NCBI RefSeq assembly: GCF_000496735.2
Contig: NZ_AYLO01000112.1
Location: 1 to 64,000, forward strand
Length of the DNA: 64,000 bases
Origin: Methyloglobulus morosus KoM1
GTDB taxonomy: Bacteria; Pseudomonadota; Gammaproteobacteria; Methylococcales; Methylomonadaceae
Direction: 5' to 3'
In this document: positions 8,648 to 16,862 of the stretch, piece by piece
Layout: every line of letters begins with the position of its first letter
Position numbering within the stretch: position 1 is the first letter of the stretch
Notes under the pieces: generated by a model
Told to the model about the DNA's origin: nothing
The model's input: the letters and a program-made list of their open reading frames with translations, nothing else
Databases searched by the model: none
Translations under genes and position numbers: made by a program

Positions 8648-10012
8648 CTAAAATCTCAACTCACCCCTGATGCCGCCTGAAAAGCTATGGGTAGTCAGAA
8701 ACTGATGGCCTTGGATGGTGTCGTAATTGAAAAAAGCCGAAATGCCATGGAAAAATTGTGCTGATACGCCCGCGCTGGCGATAATAAAGTCACGGTCAGG
8801 CCTATCGGTAATGATATTAAATCGTTTTTGCCGGACATCTTGCAGAAAATAAGAGTTAAAAACCCGGCTGTCATTTTCAAATTCGTGGATATATTCTGCT
8901 TTCACCATCGGGACAATCACCGCCCAAGGCGTACTGTAGGCGTAAGACATTTGCAATCCAGCCGCTGTTTGCAAGGATTTAAATGAATACCCATCGGTAT
9001 GCAACGCATAACCCTGACCGCCCGTCTCATTCAAGGCATCCACGTTAGTGTCCTTATAATCAACGCGTATTTGCGGGGTAATGGTAAAGCCAGCTTTTCT
9101 GAAATTAAAGCCACTGGTCATCGCCAGGTTGTATTCAGTGCCTTGGTTGCTGCTTAAGGCGGTCGTATCAAAATCTGGCTCGCTCGCGATGTCGTACTTA
9201 ATGCGGCGATTCGTCTGGTAATTGGCATTACTGCCGCTAAAAATGCCGTCCACAAAAAAACCGTTGTCGCTAAAATAAGAGGCATAAATTGCACCGCTAT
9301 ACGTTTCGGTTTTTAAATTACCCAAAGGCCCCGGAATTTCATGGAAAAAACGGGCATTGGCATAATTATAACTAAATGTTGTACCTATCAAAAAATGATC
9401 GGTAAAACGGTAATCCATACCCACCGTTGCCCCGTGGGTATCCTGTTGAAATCCCAGTTCGTTGTCGGTCAAAATCCGGTCGCCATAACCAATTTTGCCA
9501 TTAATATAAATGCCCAACCGATCATCCAAAATACCGGGAATTTTGGTGGTACCGGCCTTGCCGCCGTTGCCCAAGGTGACAGGCTTGCCATCTTTGTCCA
9601 GTACGGTACCAGTCACTTGCAGTTCACCGCCTTGCGTGCCGTTACGTAGACCGACTATGCGGTTATTGATGGTGGCAATTTGGTTATTGTTCGCCTCAGA
9701 AGATTGCGTATTGGTCGCACTGCTTTGGGTGGAGGTGGTCGCCCAGAGGATGGTCGTGCGCTCCCCCCCCCTGCGGGTTATAGTCTCAGGATCTGGCGGG
9801 ACGGGGAAGGCGGAAATGTAATTGGTACAACGTACCAGTAATTCGCCCCTGGCGCCACCCGAATTGCAGGCATCCTTGATGGCGAAATCCACGTTGAATT
9901 GGTTTTGGCCGGCATTTGCAGTGATTGAAAGAAATAATGCCCAACTCGTAAATAAGGTACGCCTGTATCCATTTGGGTTTAGGATTAGGTTTTTCATGTT
10001 TGAAAATTGCAT
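8648..10012 (-). CDS. Autotransporter-type outer-membrane beta-barrel protein
   Basis: This exported protein has a signal peptide (about residues 1-35, ending ITANAGQNQF), a short passenger-like region (about 36-180) with one Cys pair and a Ser/Thr/Asn/Gln-rich linker, and a C-terminal autotransporter beta-barrel (about 190-454). The barrel shows alternating aromatic strands (GATVGMDYRFTDHFLIGTTF, YSGAIYASYF, FTITPQIRVDYKDT) and ends in Phe (GGIRGELRF), the usual signal for BAM insertion. The start at 10012 is supported by AAGGGGAG just upstream. The passenger is too short for a classical adhesin, so it may be a barrel-only surface protein. A G9 tract on the coding strand falls at about codons 80-83 and could switch expression by slippage. 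Confidence 0.85.
   Translation of the reverse strand: MQFSNMKNLILNPNGYRRTLFTSWALFLSITANAGQNQFNVDFAIKDACNSGGARGELLVRCTNYISAFPVPPDPETITRRGGERTTILWATTSTQSSATNTQSSEANNNQIATINNRIVGLRNGTQGGELQVTGTVLDKDGKPVTLGNGGKAGTTKIPGILDDRLGIYINGKIGYGDRILTDNELGFQQDTHGATVGMDYRFTDHFLIGTTFSYNYANARFFHEIPGPLGNLKTETYSGAIYASYFSDNGFFVDGIFSGSNANYQTNRRIKYDIASEPDFDTTALSSNQGTEYNLAMTSGFNFRKAGFTITPQIRVDYKDTNVDALNETGGQGYALHTDGYSFKSLQTAAGLQMSYAYSTPWAVIVPMVKAEYIHEFENDSRVFNSYFLQDVRQKRFNIITDRPDRDFIIASAGVSAQFFHGISAFFNYDTIQGHQFLTTHSFSGGIRGELRF
9763..9771 (-). repeat. G9 homopolymer (coding strand) in the autotransporter gene
   Basis: Nine C bases on the plus strand give nine G in the coding strand, within the codons for TRRGGER near residue 80. 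In this copy the frame is open. Length change by one would abolish the beta-barrel domain. Such poly-G tracts in outer-membrane protein genes are a well known form of phase variation; here it is an inference. Confidence 0.55.
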
Positions 10013-10418
10013 CGTACTCCCCTTGGAATATATGTTTTGCCAAAAATTTACTATGACTGATTTTTACATCAGATGGCATTTATTATTAATTACTTAGCTG
10101 AACTATTCCAATAGTTTCAATATATTTCATTTAATTATTTATATTTTAGTTTAATATTTTTTTTACACAAACTATGCTTTTAAATTCAGCTAGCAAAAAG
10201 CTAAACAACAGCTACAAGCCGACAAACCACAAAGCCCTTAATTTTCAGAAGGGCTACATCAACGATTCCTTTCCTGTTTTGTTGATTGACCAGATTGCCA
10301 ATGAGAATAAAGGCAATCTGGTTTTTGCATTCAATCAAGAGAGATTAACGACTGTACTTGATCGGTACTACCCACCATAAGTTGTATTAATTTTACCCAT
10401 TGCCAATTTACCTCTGCA
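10013..10418. other. AT-rich intergenic region between two minus-strand envelope genes
   Basis: This stretch is strongly AT-rich (10080-10170) and holds the upstream region of the autotransporter gene. It also holds a hairpin with a T-run that points to the plus strand (see terminator). A 68-codon plus-strand frame (10174-10380) overlaps the hairpin and is not convincing as a gene. Confidence 0.5.
10290..10326 (+). terminator. Rho-independent terminator-like hairpin
   Basis: A perfect 10-bp stem (CCAGATTGCC / GGCAATCTGG) with a 12-base loop is followed directly by TTTTT at 10322-10326. The T-run lies on the plus strand, yet both neighbouring genes are read from the minus strand, so the transcript it would end is not explained by the annotated genes. 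Confidence 0.7.
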
Positions 10419-12938
10419 TTACCAAGCATTAATAATATTTCTTAATTCTTGGGACAAGAGGCCAGATGGTGGCATTGGGCCTTCAATGCTTTCAGCCCCT
10501 GCTCTGACTTTAATTCTCGTTTTAGAGCTTGTGAATGCACCCCCGCTAAAATCCAGGCCACCATCGAGAATTGGGGCAGAATGACAACTAACACAATTGG
10601 CATCAATAATAGGCCTAATATCGTCATTAGTTGGCGTTCTTCCCGTGATGGTAATGTTTATAGTTGCCGTCGATTCAACATTGTTAGTGTCCGTAAGTTT
10701 GTAGCTGAAGTTTTCCGTCAGTTCATTACTTGCAATTAAAGATTGCACAGTACCATTGGCTTCATTGAGATCGTAGCTATATGTGCCGTCTGGGCTCAAG
10801 CTAAGGGTACTACCATAAGTACCAGTTGCAGGATTGGGTGCTGGTGGCGACAGGGCGGCGGTGCTGCCTGCTTTTATAGCATCATTAGGAAAGCTAGATG
10901 CATCCTTGACATTACCATTTAGCAACCCAGTATCATTGTACGCGATAATCTGACTAATATTCCCTGCCTGAGAACCGGCAAAGATGGGGATAGTCAAAGT
11001 TGCCGTGGAAGTGTCACCGTCTTCGTCAGTCAGGACATAACTGTATGTCGCGGTGTCTTGCTTTGTGACATCACGTATGTTTTTGACCGCTAGGTTATCG
11101 TCGGGCTTGTCAAGGGTGTAATTGTAAGAGCCATCTGGATTTAGTGTCAGCGTACCGAATGTACCATGAGGTGGGGTACTGGAAGCCAAAGCGATCGTAT
11201 TTTGACCATCTCCTTTTGTGTCGTTTTGCATAACGCTAACAACACTATTTATACTAACATTGACGTTGGTATCAGGTATAGATACATTCGAGCCTACATC
11301 TGGGTTCGCTGTAGGTTTGTGGTTATCCTTCACAGCATTGCACAAAATATCCTTGGCGGTACGCCCTGTGCCGGGAACAATGTCGCTGCTAAAGCGGTGG
11401 AAAGTCAACTCAGCATTAGGCATCAGTTTAGCCGCATTCGGGCTTGCACAGATTGCTACGAATGCATCTAACCGAAACTGTTCTGCCGTAGTCCATAACT
11501 TGCCCAACTGGGTGCCTGCATCCTGTCCTACGCCGTGGGTCACGTGGCAGGTGCGGCAATAATTGGCGTACACGCTTTGGTAACTGAACTTTTCCTTGCA
11601 CGGTTTGGTGGTCGGAACGCCGCTGCATTCCACATTAGCTGAGGCGGGATCGGTATACCAGGAGTTGGGTATAAAATTTGGGTTATACGTTGTGCCAGGC
11701 AACGGTTCGCCGCCATACCAACCTTCAATCAGGTTTTTTAGGGATTGTTTTCTTACTTTGGCCGGATCGTTTGGATCATATTGGACGGCGGCATCTTTCC
11801 ACACCATGTGGTTAAGCTCGCGTATGGCGTCTATTTGTTTGGCAATTGCTGGGCTGCCACGAAGCTGTTGATCCAGGAGATTCAGATCCCACGGTAAGAA
11901 TTGCCCTCCCACCGGGTTGCCATTACTGTCGATATTGCCTTTGTGGCAAGCATAGCAGGATTCCGGCACGGCTTTTGCGCCTTCGTTGTCCAGTGGCGCA
12001 CGGTTAATCCGCCTGCCTTCCTTATCGTAAACATAAAATGCGGTAATTAATCGAAATTGCTGGGTGACGGGATCAAGAAACTGCATTCTTTCCATTGTCA
12101 CCGTCGCCGCAAAAGCGGGCTTCTTGGTTGTGTTGGTGACGGGCTTGTCCCTGTCGAGGTTAATATAGTTATCGACATAACATGATAGGTGATCGGCATC
12201 CAAACAACTCATGGACCGACCAAAGCCCAAATCGAAGCTGTTAATATACTGGCTGCGGACGATTTTTTGTTTGTTCCTGTTGTTTGTATAACCGTTTGCA
12301 CGTAACCATTTTTTTAATGTACTACGTCGTCCTTGTGGGTCCACTATACCGTAATAGGTGTTTCCATAACCCGATTGGCCAAATTCAGGTTCTTGGTCAG
12401 CCACTACCTTTACGTTTGCGTTAAGAAAACTTGGCTGGCCTATCGTTAATTTGTCAATATCGATGTGCTCAACCCTGTTTTTATCCAAACTTGGCTTGTC
12501 AACCCCAAGACGGATGATTACTTGCTCATTAGCACCCGCCTTGATAAGCCAAGTCTCTTCTTGCCAAGTACCCAGGGTATCAAAAAAACGCTTTTTGGCA
12601 ATGACGTAAGTCGAGGTACTAATCGACATCAAGGGGGAAAATTCATGTTTGTTAATATGGTAACGAAACCTTATCTCATAATCGCCAGCACTTGGCGCAT
12701 TAAAAGCCCACTCGAGACTACCTCTCCGTGAATTGCTGGCATTTAATTCAACGTACCCTTTGGGATTTACTGAGGCATTTTTGACTATGGCCTGTTCGGC
12801 CTCTAAAACTTCAACAACTGCAGATGCAGCGGGGCGTGCAAAAGCCAAACCCAAGATACCCATGAAAATAATGGATAGCAGCCTAAACCTAATATTTTCA
12901 TTAGAAAACGCCATTGCCTTGTGCAATATAGGAATCAT
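10419..12938 (-). CDS. Exported multiheme (3 x CxxCH) protein with VCBS/cadherin-like repeats
   Basis: This is a large secreted or surface protein. The N-terminal signal peptide ends about residue 40 (ARPAASAVVEVLE). A jelly-roll, carbohydrate-binding-like domain (about 45-165, VVEVLEAEQA...GDYEIRFRY) is followed by a cytochrome-like region with CYACH (about residue 328) and CRTCH (about 462). Then come two tandem VCBS-like repeats (about 545-650 and 660-760; TYSYVLTDEDGDTSTATLTI and its cousin FSYKLTDTNNVESTATINIT). A third heme motif, CVSCH, sits near residue 781 in a C-terminal cytochrome-like tail with MPPSG. The start at 12938 has a GGGGGT ribosome binding site. Heme attachment implies electron transfer or redox sensing outside the cytoplasm. 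VCBS repeats are typical of adhesive or large secreted proteins, so the combination is unusual. No neighbouring cytochrome maturation genes are seen. Confidence 0.8.
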   Translation of the reverse strand: MIPILHKAMAFSNENIRFRLLSIIFMGILGLAFARPAASAVVEVLEAEQAIVKNASVNPKGYVELNASNSRRGSLEWAFNAPSAGDYEIRFRYHINKHEFSPLMSISTSTYVIAKKRFFDTLGTWQEETWLIKAGANEQVIIRLGVDKPSLDKNRVEHIDIDKLTIGQPSFLNANVKVVADQEPEFGQSGYGNTYYGIVDPQGRRSTLKKWLRANGYTNNRNKQKIVRSQYINSFDLGFGRSMSCLDADHLSCYVDNYINLDRDKPVTNTTKKPAFAATVTMERMQFLDPVTQQFRLITAFYVYDKEGRRINRAPLDNEGAKAVPESCYACHKGNIDSNGNPVGGQFLPWDLNLLDQQLRGSPAIAKQIDAIRELNHMVWKDAAVQYDPNDPAKVRKQSLKNLIEGWYGGEPLPGTTYNPNFIPNSWYTDPASANVECSGVPTTKPCKEKFSYQSVYANYCRTCHVTHGVGQDAGTQLGKLWTTAEQFRLDAFVAICASPNAAKLMPNAELTFHRFSSDIVPGTGRTAKDILCNAVKDNHKPTANPDVGSNVSIPDTNVNVSINSVVSVMQNDTKGDGQNTIALASSTPPHGTFGTLTLNPDGSYNYTLDKPDDNLAVKNIRDVTKQDTATYSYVLTDEDGDTSTATLTIPIFAGSQAGNISQIIAYNDTGLLNGNVKDASSFPNDAIKAGSTAALSPPAPNPATGTYGSTLSLSPDGTYSYDLNEANGTVQSLIASNELTENFSYKLTDTNNVESTATINITITGRTPTNDDIRPIIDANCVSCHSAPILDGGLDFSGGAFTSSKTRIKVRAGAESIEGPMPPSGLLSQELRNIINAW

Positions 12939-13197
12939 GGCTTACCCCCAAAAATTAATTGATATCTTTATATTTATTGTTTTGTATAATTTTTTCATCT
13001 ATTTATAACTTAATTTATAAGTCATCCTTAATCTTACTTTAAGCTTTTTAAAAAGTATTGATGTTAACCAGTTCGCACAAATTTTGTGAATTATTAACTT
13101 TACCAGATTGGCGAAACTTAACACAGCGAATTATCAAAAAGCAGTCGATAGCCTCTATTTCTTAAAAGGTTGTAAAGTCAAAATAAAAATTTAAAAA

Positions 13198-14904
13198 TTA
13201 AATGGCAATAAATAAAAACTCCCCACCATCATGGCCTGCGTTTTTTATTGGCGCATATTCTGGGGTCTGGGTGATGCTGTTGGCGCGGGCAACAGGAATC
13301 ACAATATCCGATACGGTATCAAATAATTGTTGTGCCTCCAATAAACCTTGATTATTTTGCAATGCATCTATGACCGCTTTGGCAAAAATCGAATGACCAC
13401 CACCACCACCGTCCATGACTTGCTCTTCGCCACCCGAAGTCAGAGATGTTCTGGATTTCGTTTTTATCATGACTTTCACTGTTTCTAATTTTTGCTTCTG
13501 GCTCAGGTCAGCTTCTATCCTGGGTATTGCTGTACGCGTCATTGCACCAGAATAGCAGGAGTCGGCAACCACAATGATATGCTTGGCATTCATTGTATTC
13601 AATATATCAGTTACATCAATGTTTGATACCCAGTTGGCGGTATTGTTTATTTCGGCATCAATAGGTAACCATTGGCCACGCTCGTTTGTTTTGTCTAACT
13701 CGCCATGACCTGCATAGTAGATCAGCAAGTTGTCGTTTTCTGTCAATTTAGTTCGCAACTCATTCAAAGCCGATAACAATTGGTAACGATTTGCGTTTAT
13801 CAGTAATTGAGTAGTAAAGCCGTACTTACTTTTTAAAATACTGTCAACCGCCCTTGCATCTTCATCCGGCGTGTCCAGATCAGGTAGCTTTTCATAATCA
13901 CTGTTACCAATGATCAAAGCGTAATAATTCCCAAATTCAAGGTCTTTCCATGGGTTTATTACATTTAATGGCAATGCGGCCTCAACCGGTTCGCTGTTTA
14001 AGAAATCATCTATCGCCAACATAAATTCTAAGTTTTGCCGCCCGCCTTCCTTATTGATAGCGACAATGCTAATGGGCGTTTTATCGCCTTTAATGCTTAT
14101 TGAGCTTTTAAATTTACCTTGCGCGTCTAAAGCGTTTTGGGCATCATTTATCGTCAACGATGTAATTCCAGATGGATCTGTTACTCTGCCTATAATGTCC
14201 CGTTCTTTAACGGCTGAACGTATTTTCACGATTGGCACCCCACGCACCATCGATACTGGTGGATCAATGATTTCTATCACTGGTTTATGCGATCCAGTAA
14301 CTGCAGGAGAGGCTGTGCTGTCACTTGTAGTACTGAGGGTAGCGATGTAATCTAAATTTTCTTTATCAAAACCGCTAGCTTTTTTGTAAAGCTCTGTAGC
14401 CGCCGCTAAATTTTTTTCGACCCCTAAACCTTTTTCATATAAATAGCCTAAATTGATTCGGGCACGACTGTTACCCTGTGCCGCAGCTTTACGATACCAT
14501 TCAGCAGCAGATTTGTAATCGGGCGGGGTATCTTGGCCTTTAGCAAAGATTTCACCTACATATACTTGTGCTTCTGCATTACCTTCTTGGGCGGCTGGTA
14601 ACCAATATTGGAGTGCCGTAGCTTTATTGGCCTGATTGTATGCGACGTATTCTCCACCTTGTTCTTCGCAATCAAGGGCGGACGTTTTGATGGGTATGCG
14701 GGCTGTCATATATATAGCTTCACGACCTAACTTGCGAATTTGTCCTGGCAGCAAACAATCAACAATAAAAAACTTATCAGCGTCACTCAAATTTCTAACT
14801 TGTTCGATTTCTCCTGCCCTGCGCTGATATTCAGCAGGATCATTTACACATCCTAGAAAAATAAAACAGGTTATCAGCAAGTAACTTGCATAATTTATTT
14901 TCAT
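13198..14904 (-). CDS. Caspase-like (peptidase C14) lipoprotein with Sel1 repeats
   Basis: The preferred start at 14904 gives a lipoprotein signal (MKINYASYLLITCFIFLGC). An upstream in-frame ATG at 14952 would place hydrophilic residues before it and overlap the previous gene. Two Sel1-like repeats (about residues 105-180; ALQYWLPAAQEGNAEAQVYV, AAEWYRKAAAQGNSRARINL) precede a beta-rich linker (about 205-310) and a caspase-like domain (about 320-560). The catalytic His (YAGHGE, about residue 397) and Cys (DSCYSG, about 448) are both present, so proteolytic activity is possible. It is the last gene of the FecR/CsgG/Slam-like set, 38 bases after the pentapeptide gene. A lipoprotein caspase would act in the periplasm or at the surface, unlike cytoplasmic metacaspases. 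Its substrate is unknown. Confidence 0.85.
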   Translation of the reverse strand: MKINYASYLLITCFIFLGCVNDPAEYQRRAGEIEQVRNLSDADKFFIVDCLLPGQIRKLGREAIYMTARIPIKTSALDCEEQGGEYVAYNQANKATALQYWLPAAQEGNAEAQVYVGEIFAKGQDTPPDYKSAAEWYRKAAAQGNSRARINLGYLYEKGLGVEKNLAAATELYKKASGFDKENLDYIATLSTTSDSTASPAVTGSHKPVIEIIDPPVSMVRGVPIVKIRSAVKERDIIGRVTDPSGITSLTINDAQNALDAQGKFKSSISIKGDKTPISIVAINKEGGRQNLEFMLAIDDFLNSEPVEAALPLNVINPWKDLEFGNYYALIIGNSDYEKLPDLDTPDEDARAVDSILKSKYGFTTQLLINANRYQLLSALNELRTKLTENDNLLIYYAGHGELDKTNERGQWLPIDAEINNTANWVSNIDVTDILNTMNAKHIIVVADSCYSGAMTRTAIPRIEADLSQKQKLETVKVMIKTKSRTSLTSGGEEQVMDGGGGGHSIFAKAVIDALQNNQGLLEAQQLFDTVSDIVIPVARANSITQTPEYAPIKNAGHDGGEFLFIAI

Positions 14905-14942
14905 AGCTCTATACTTTGCGCAGGTTGATTTTTGGCTTGGCA

Positions 14943-15803
14943 TCATGGACAAACAGATGCTGGAATTAAACTATTATCTTGACAAATTCCGCCTGTTGCA
15001 CCTAGTGGGAAACCGTCTGGACAAACCGTACTTGGGGTCATGATAATCCCACTTCCTTCAATAAAACAGCCATCACTACAGTCCTGGGGCAATTGTGCAC
15101 CACATAGATTTGAATTGGAAAAATTTACGTTATTTAAGGTTGAACCGGTAAAATCAGCGAACCTTAAATTTGAGTTTATCAAGGTTGTGTTATTAACAAT
15201 GGCATTGATAAAACTTGCTTCGGTCAAATTTGAATCGGTCAAATTTACATTGCTTAGGGGTGCCAAACTAAAGTTTGCAACTTTTAAATCACTCCCTTGG
15301 AAATTTGTGCCCGTCAAACTTGCATGGGTGAAATTCACATAATTAAGGTTAGTTGGCGTATCACTAGAAAATACGGTGCCTATTAAAGATGCATTAGAAA
15401 AATCTGCACCCGTAAAATTAAACCCAGAGAACGTCAGGTTATTCAATATGGCATCCGTTGCTTTGATACCCCTCAAATCTAGAGATTGCGGGAAATTGAC
15501 ACCGGTCAAGGTAAAATTACAGCCGACCAAGCTATCGCCGGCATTCGGTTGGAAACAGGTTGAACTATGGTCTTGAGACCAAATGACCAATTTTCCGTTG
15601 ATTGCATTACAGCGATTTATTAGGTCTGAGCTGTTTTCATTTTGTGTTGGTGCCAAGCCATTGCTAATTATAGTGGTGAGCCCGTGCGGCTTTGAATAAC
15701 AGGCGGCGATCCTATTGTCCGCCAATACTTTCCTATGCGGACATATGGCACTAGCGAGTATTAACACGACACCCATTGGCGCTGCAAATTGATACTTTTT
15801 CAT
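14943..15803 (-). CDS. Exported pentapeptide-repeat protein (paralogue 1)
   Basis: The start at 15803 is chosen because GGGAGG lies at the right distance; a longer reading from 15842 lacks one. The signal peptide (MKKYQFAAPMGVVLILASAI) leads into a Cys-containing domain shared with the next gene upstream (DNRIAACYSKPHGL, LINRCNAINGKLVIWSQ, LVGCN). A right-handed quadrilateral beta-helix of pentapeptide repeats (A[D/N]LXX; about residues 105-230, for example FTGADFSNASLIG) follows. The tail carries six Cys (CGAQLPQDCSDGC..., CQDNS, CP), likely disulfide-bonded outside the cytoplasm. The function is unknown; the repeats are best seen as a structural or binding surface. Confidence 0.85.
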   Translation of the reverse strand: MKKYQFAAPMGVVLILASAICPHRKVLADNRIAACYSKPHGLTTIISNGLAPTQNENSSDLINRCNAINGKLVIWSQDHSSTCFQPNAGDSLVGCNFTLTGVNFPQSLDLRGIKATDAILNNLTFSGFNFTGADFSNASLIGTVFSSDTPTNLNYVNFTHASLTGTNFQGSDLKVANFSLAPLSNVNLTDSNLTEASFINAIVNNTTLINSNLRFADFTGSTLNNVNFSNSNLCGAQLPQDCSDGCFIEGSGIIMTPSTVCPDGFPLGATGGICQDNSLIPASVCP

Positions 15804-16043
15804 TGTACCCTCCCTATTTTTGAAGACGGATAAATTTGTCATTTTGTCGTAAACTAGGAAATCTGGCGAAGTATCCCACCTCGTACATGGAAATAATGCC
15901 CAGCGTATAATTCCGGCTGACGGGTTGAAAATACTTAGCAGGCAGTTCTATCCCTAAAAATTGCCCTAAACCCACCTCCGTTTCCAAAGGGAGGCCTCCC
16001 TTATTAAATTTCCACTGTCATAGGCTTGTTTGTCGACCTAAGG

Positions 16044-16814
16044 TCATCCTGGTGGAACAACGGATGGTGGGGCATTACAATCCCCTGTATTAAGCAACAT
16101 AGTGTCAATGCAACCATTCGGAAACGCAAAATGATTATCTGGACAAACCGTATTGGTATTCCAAAAAATAACCGGGTTTCCTATGATAGCGGTCGTACCA
16201 GCCACAGACGCAAGCGAAAATTTCGCACCACAGAGATTCGCAGCAGAAAAATTGACGTTATCCAAGGTTGCACCGGTAAAATTTGCAAACTTTAAATCCG
16301 CACTTTGGAAATCTGCATTAGTTAGATTTGCACCTCTCAAATCAGCAAATTTATATTCTGATGCCGTATTGATTGTGCCGTTCAGTGATGCGGCAATAAA
16401 GGCAGCGCCAGTCACATTAAACCCGGCTAGGTTAAGATTGCTCAAGGTGGCCCCCGTTGCGTTAATGCCACGCAAATCAAGTGAGGCAGGAAATTTGACA
16501 TCAGGTAGTGCGAGATTGCACCCGACCAAATTATCTCCGGCAATCGGTTGCGAGCAACCTGAACCTTTGTTTTTAGCCCAAATAACTAACTGTCCGTTGA
16601 GCGAAGTACACCTGTTAATGAGCGAAGCATTACTTAGGTTTTGATTGGGCAACAAACCGTTTTTAATAATGCTGATCAATCCACGTTGTTTCGAATAGCA
16701 GGCTGCTATCCTATTGTCTAATTTTTTGGCAGCCAAGGCTTCGCTGCCTGAAAACAAAACGCTTGCGGCAAACACCACGATGCCCATTAAACCTTTAGAT
16801 TTACGCTTGTTCAT
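16044..16814 (-). CDS. Exported pentapeptide-repeat protein (paralogue 2)
   Basis: The start at 16814 (MNKRKSKGLMGIVVFAAS) has GAGGA seven bases upstream; the ATG at 16829 is out of range of any ribosome binding site. A signal peptide ends about ALAAKK. The N-terminal domain (LDNRIAACYSKQRGL, LINRCTSLNGQLVIWAKNKG, LVGCN) matches the neighbouring gene closely, showing tandem duplication. Pentapeptide repeats follow (about residues 110-205: ATLSNLNLAGFNVTGA, ADLRGANLTNADFQSADLKF). The C-terminal tail has conserved Cys (VCPDN, GCIDT, GDC) but differs in sequence from paralogue 1. Its role is unknown. Confidence 0.85.
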   Translation of the reverse strand: MNKRKSKGLMGIVVFAASVLFSGSEALAAKKLDNRIAACYSKQRGLISIIKNGLLPNQNLSNASLINRCTSLNGQLVIWAKNKGSGCSQPIAGDNLVGCNLALPDVKFPASLDLRGINATGATLSNLNLAGFNVTGAAFIAASLNGTINTASEYKFADLRGANLTNADFQSADLKFANFTGATLDNVNFSAANLCGAKFSLASVAGTTAIIGNPVIFWNTNTVCPDNHFAFPNGCIDTMLLNTGDCNAPPSVVPPG

Positions 16815-16862
16815 TTTGTCCTCACTCAATGATGCTAATTGCCAATATGTCTTAAAAAACCG

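Noticed and set aside
10174..10380. 68-codon plus-strand open frame
   Set aside because: It spans the terminator-like hairpin, has no ribosome binding site and no recognisable motif.
16153..16644. 163-codon open frame antisense to a pentapeptide-repeat gene
   Set aside because: The open frame is a by-product of the repeat periodicity; no ribosome binding site.
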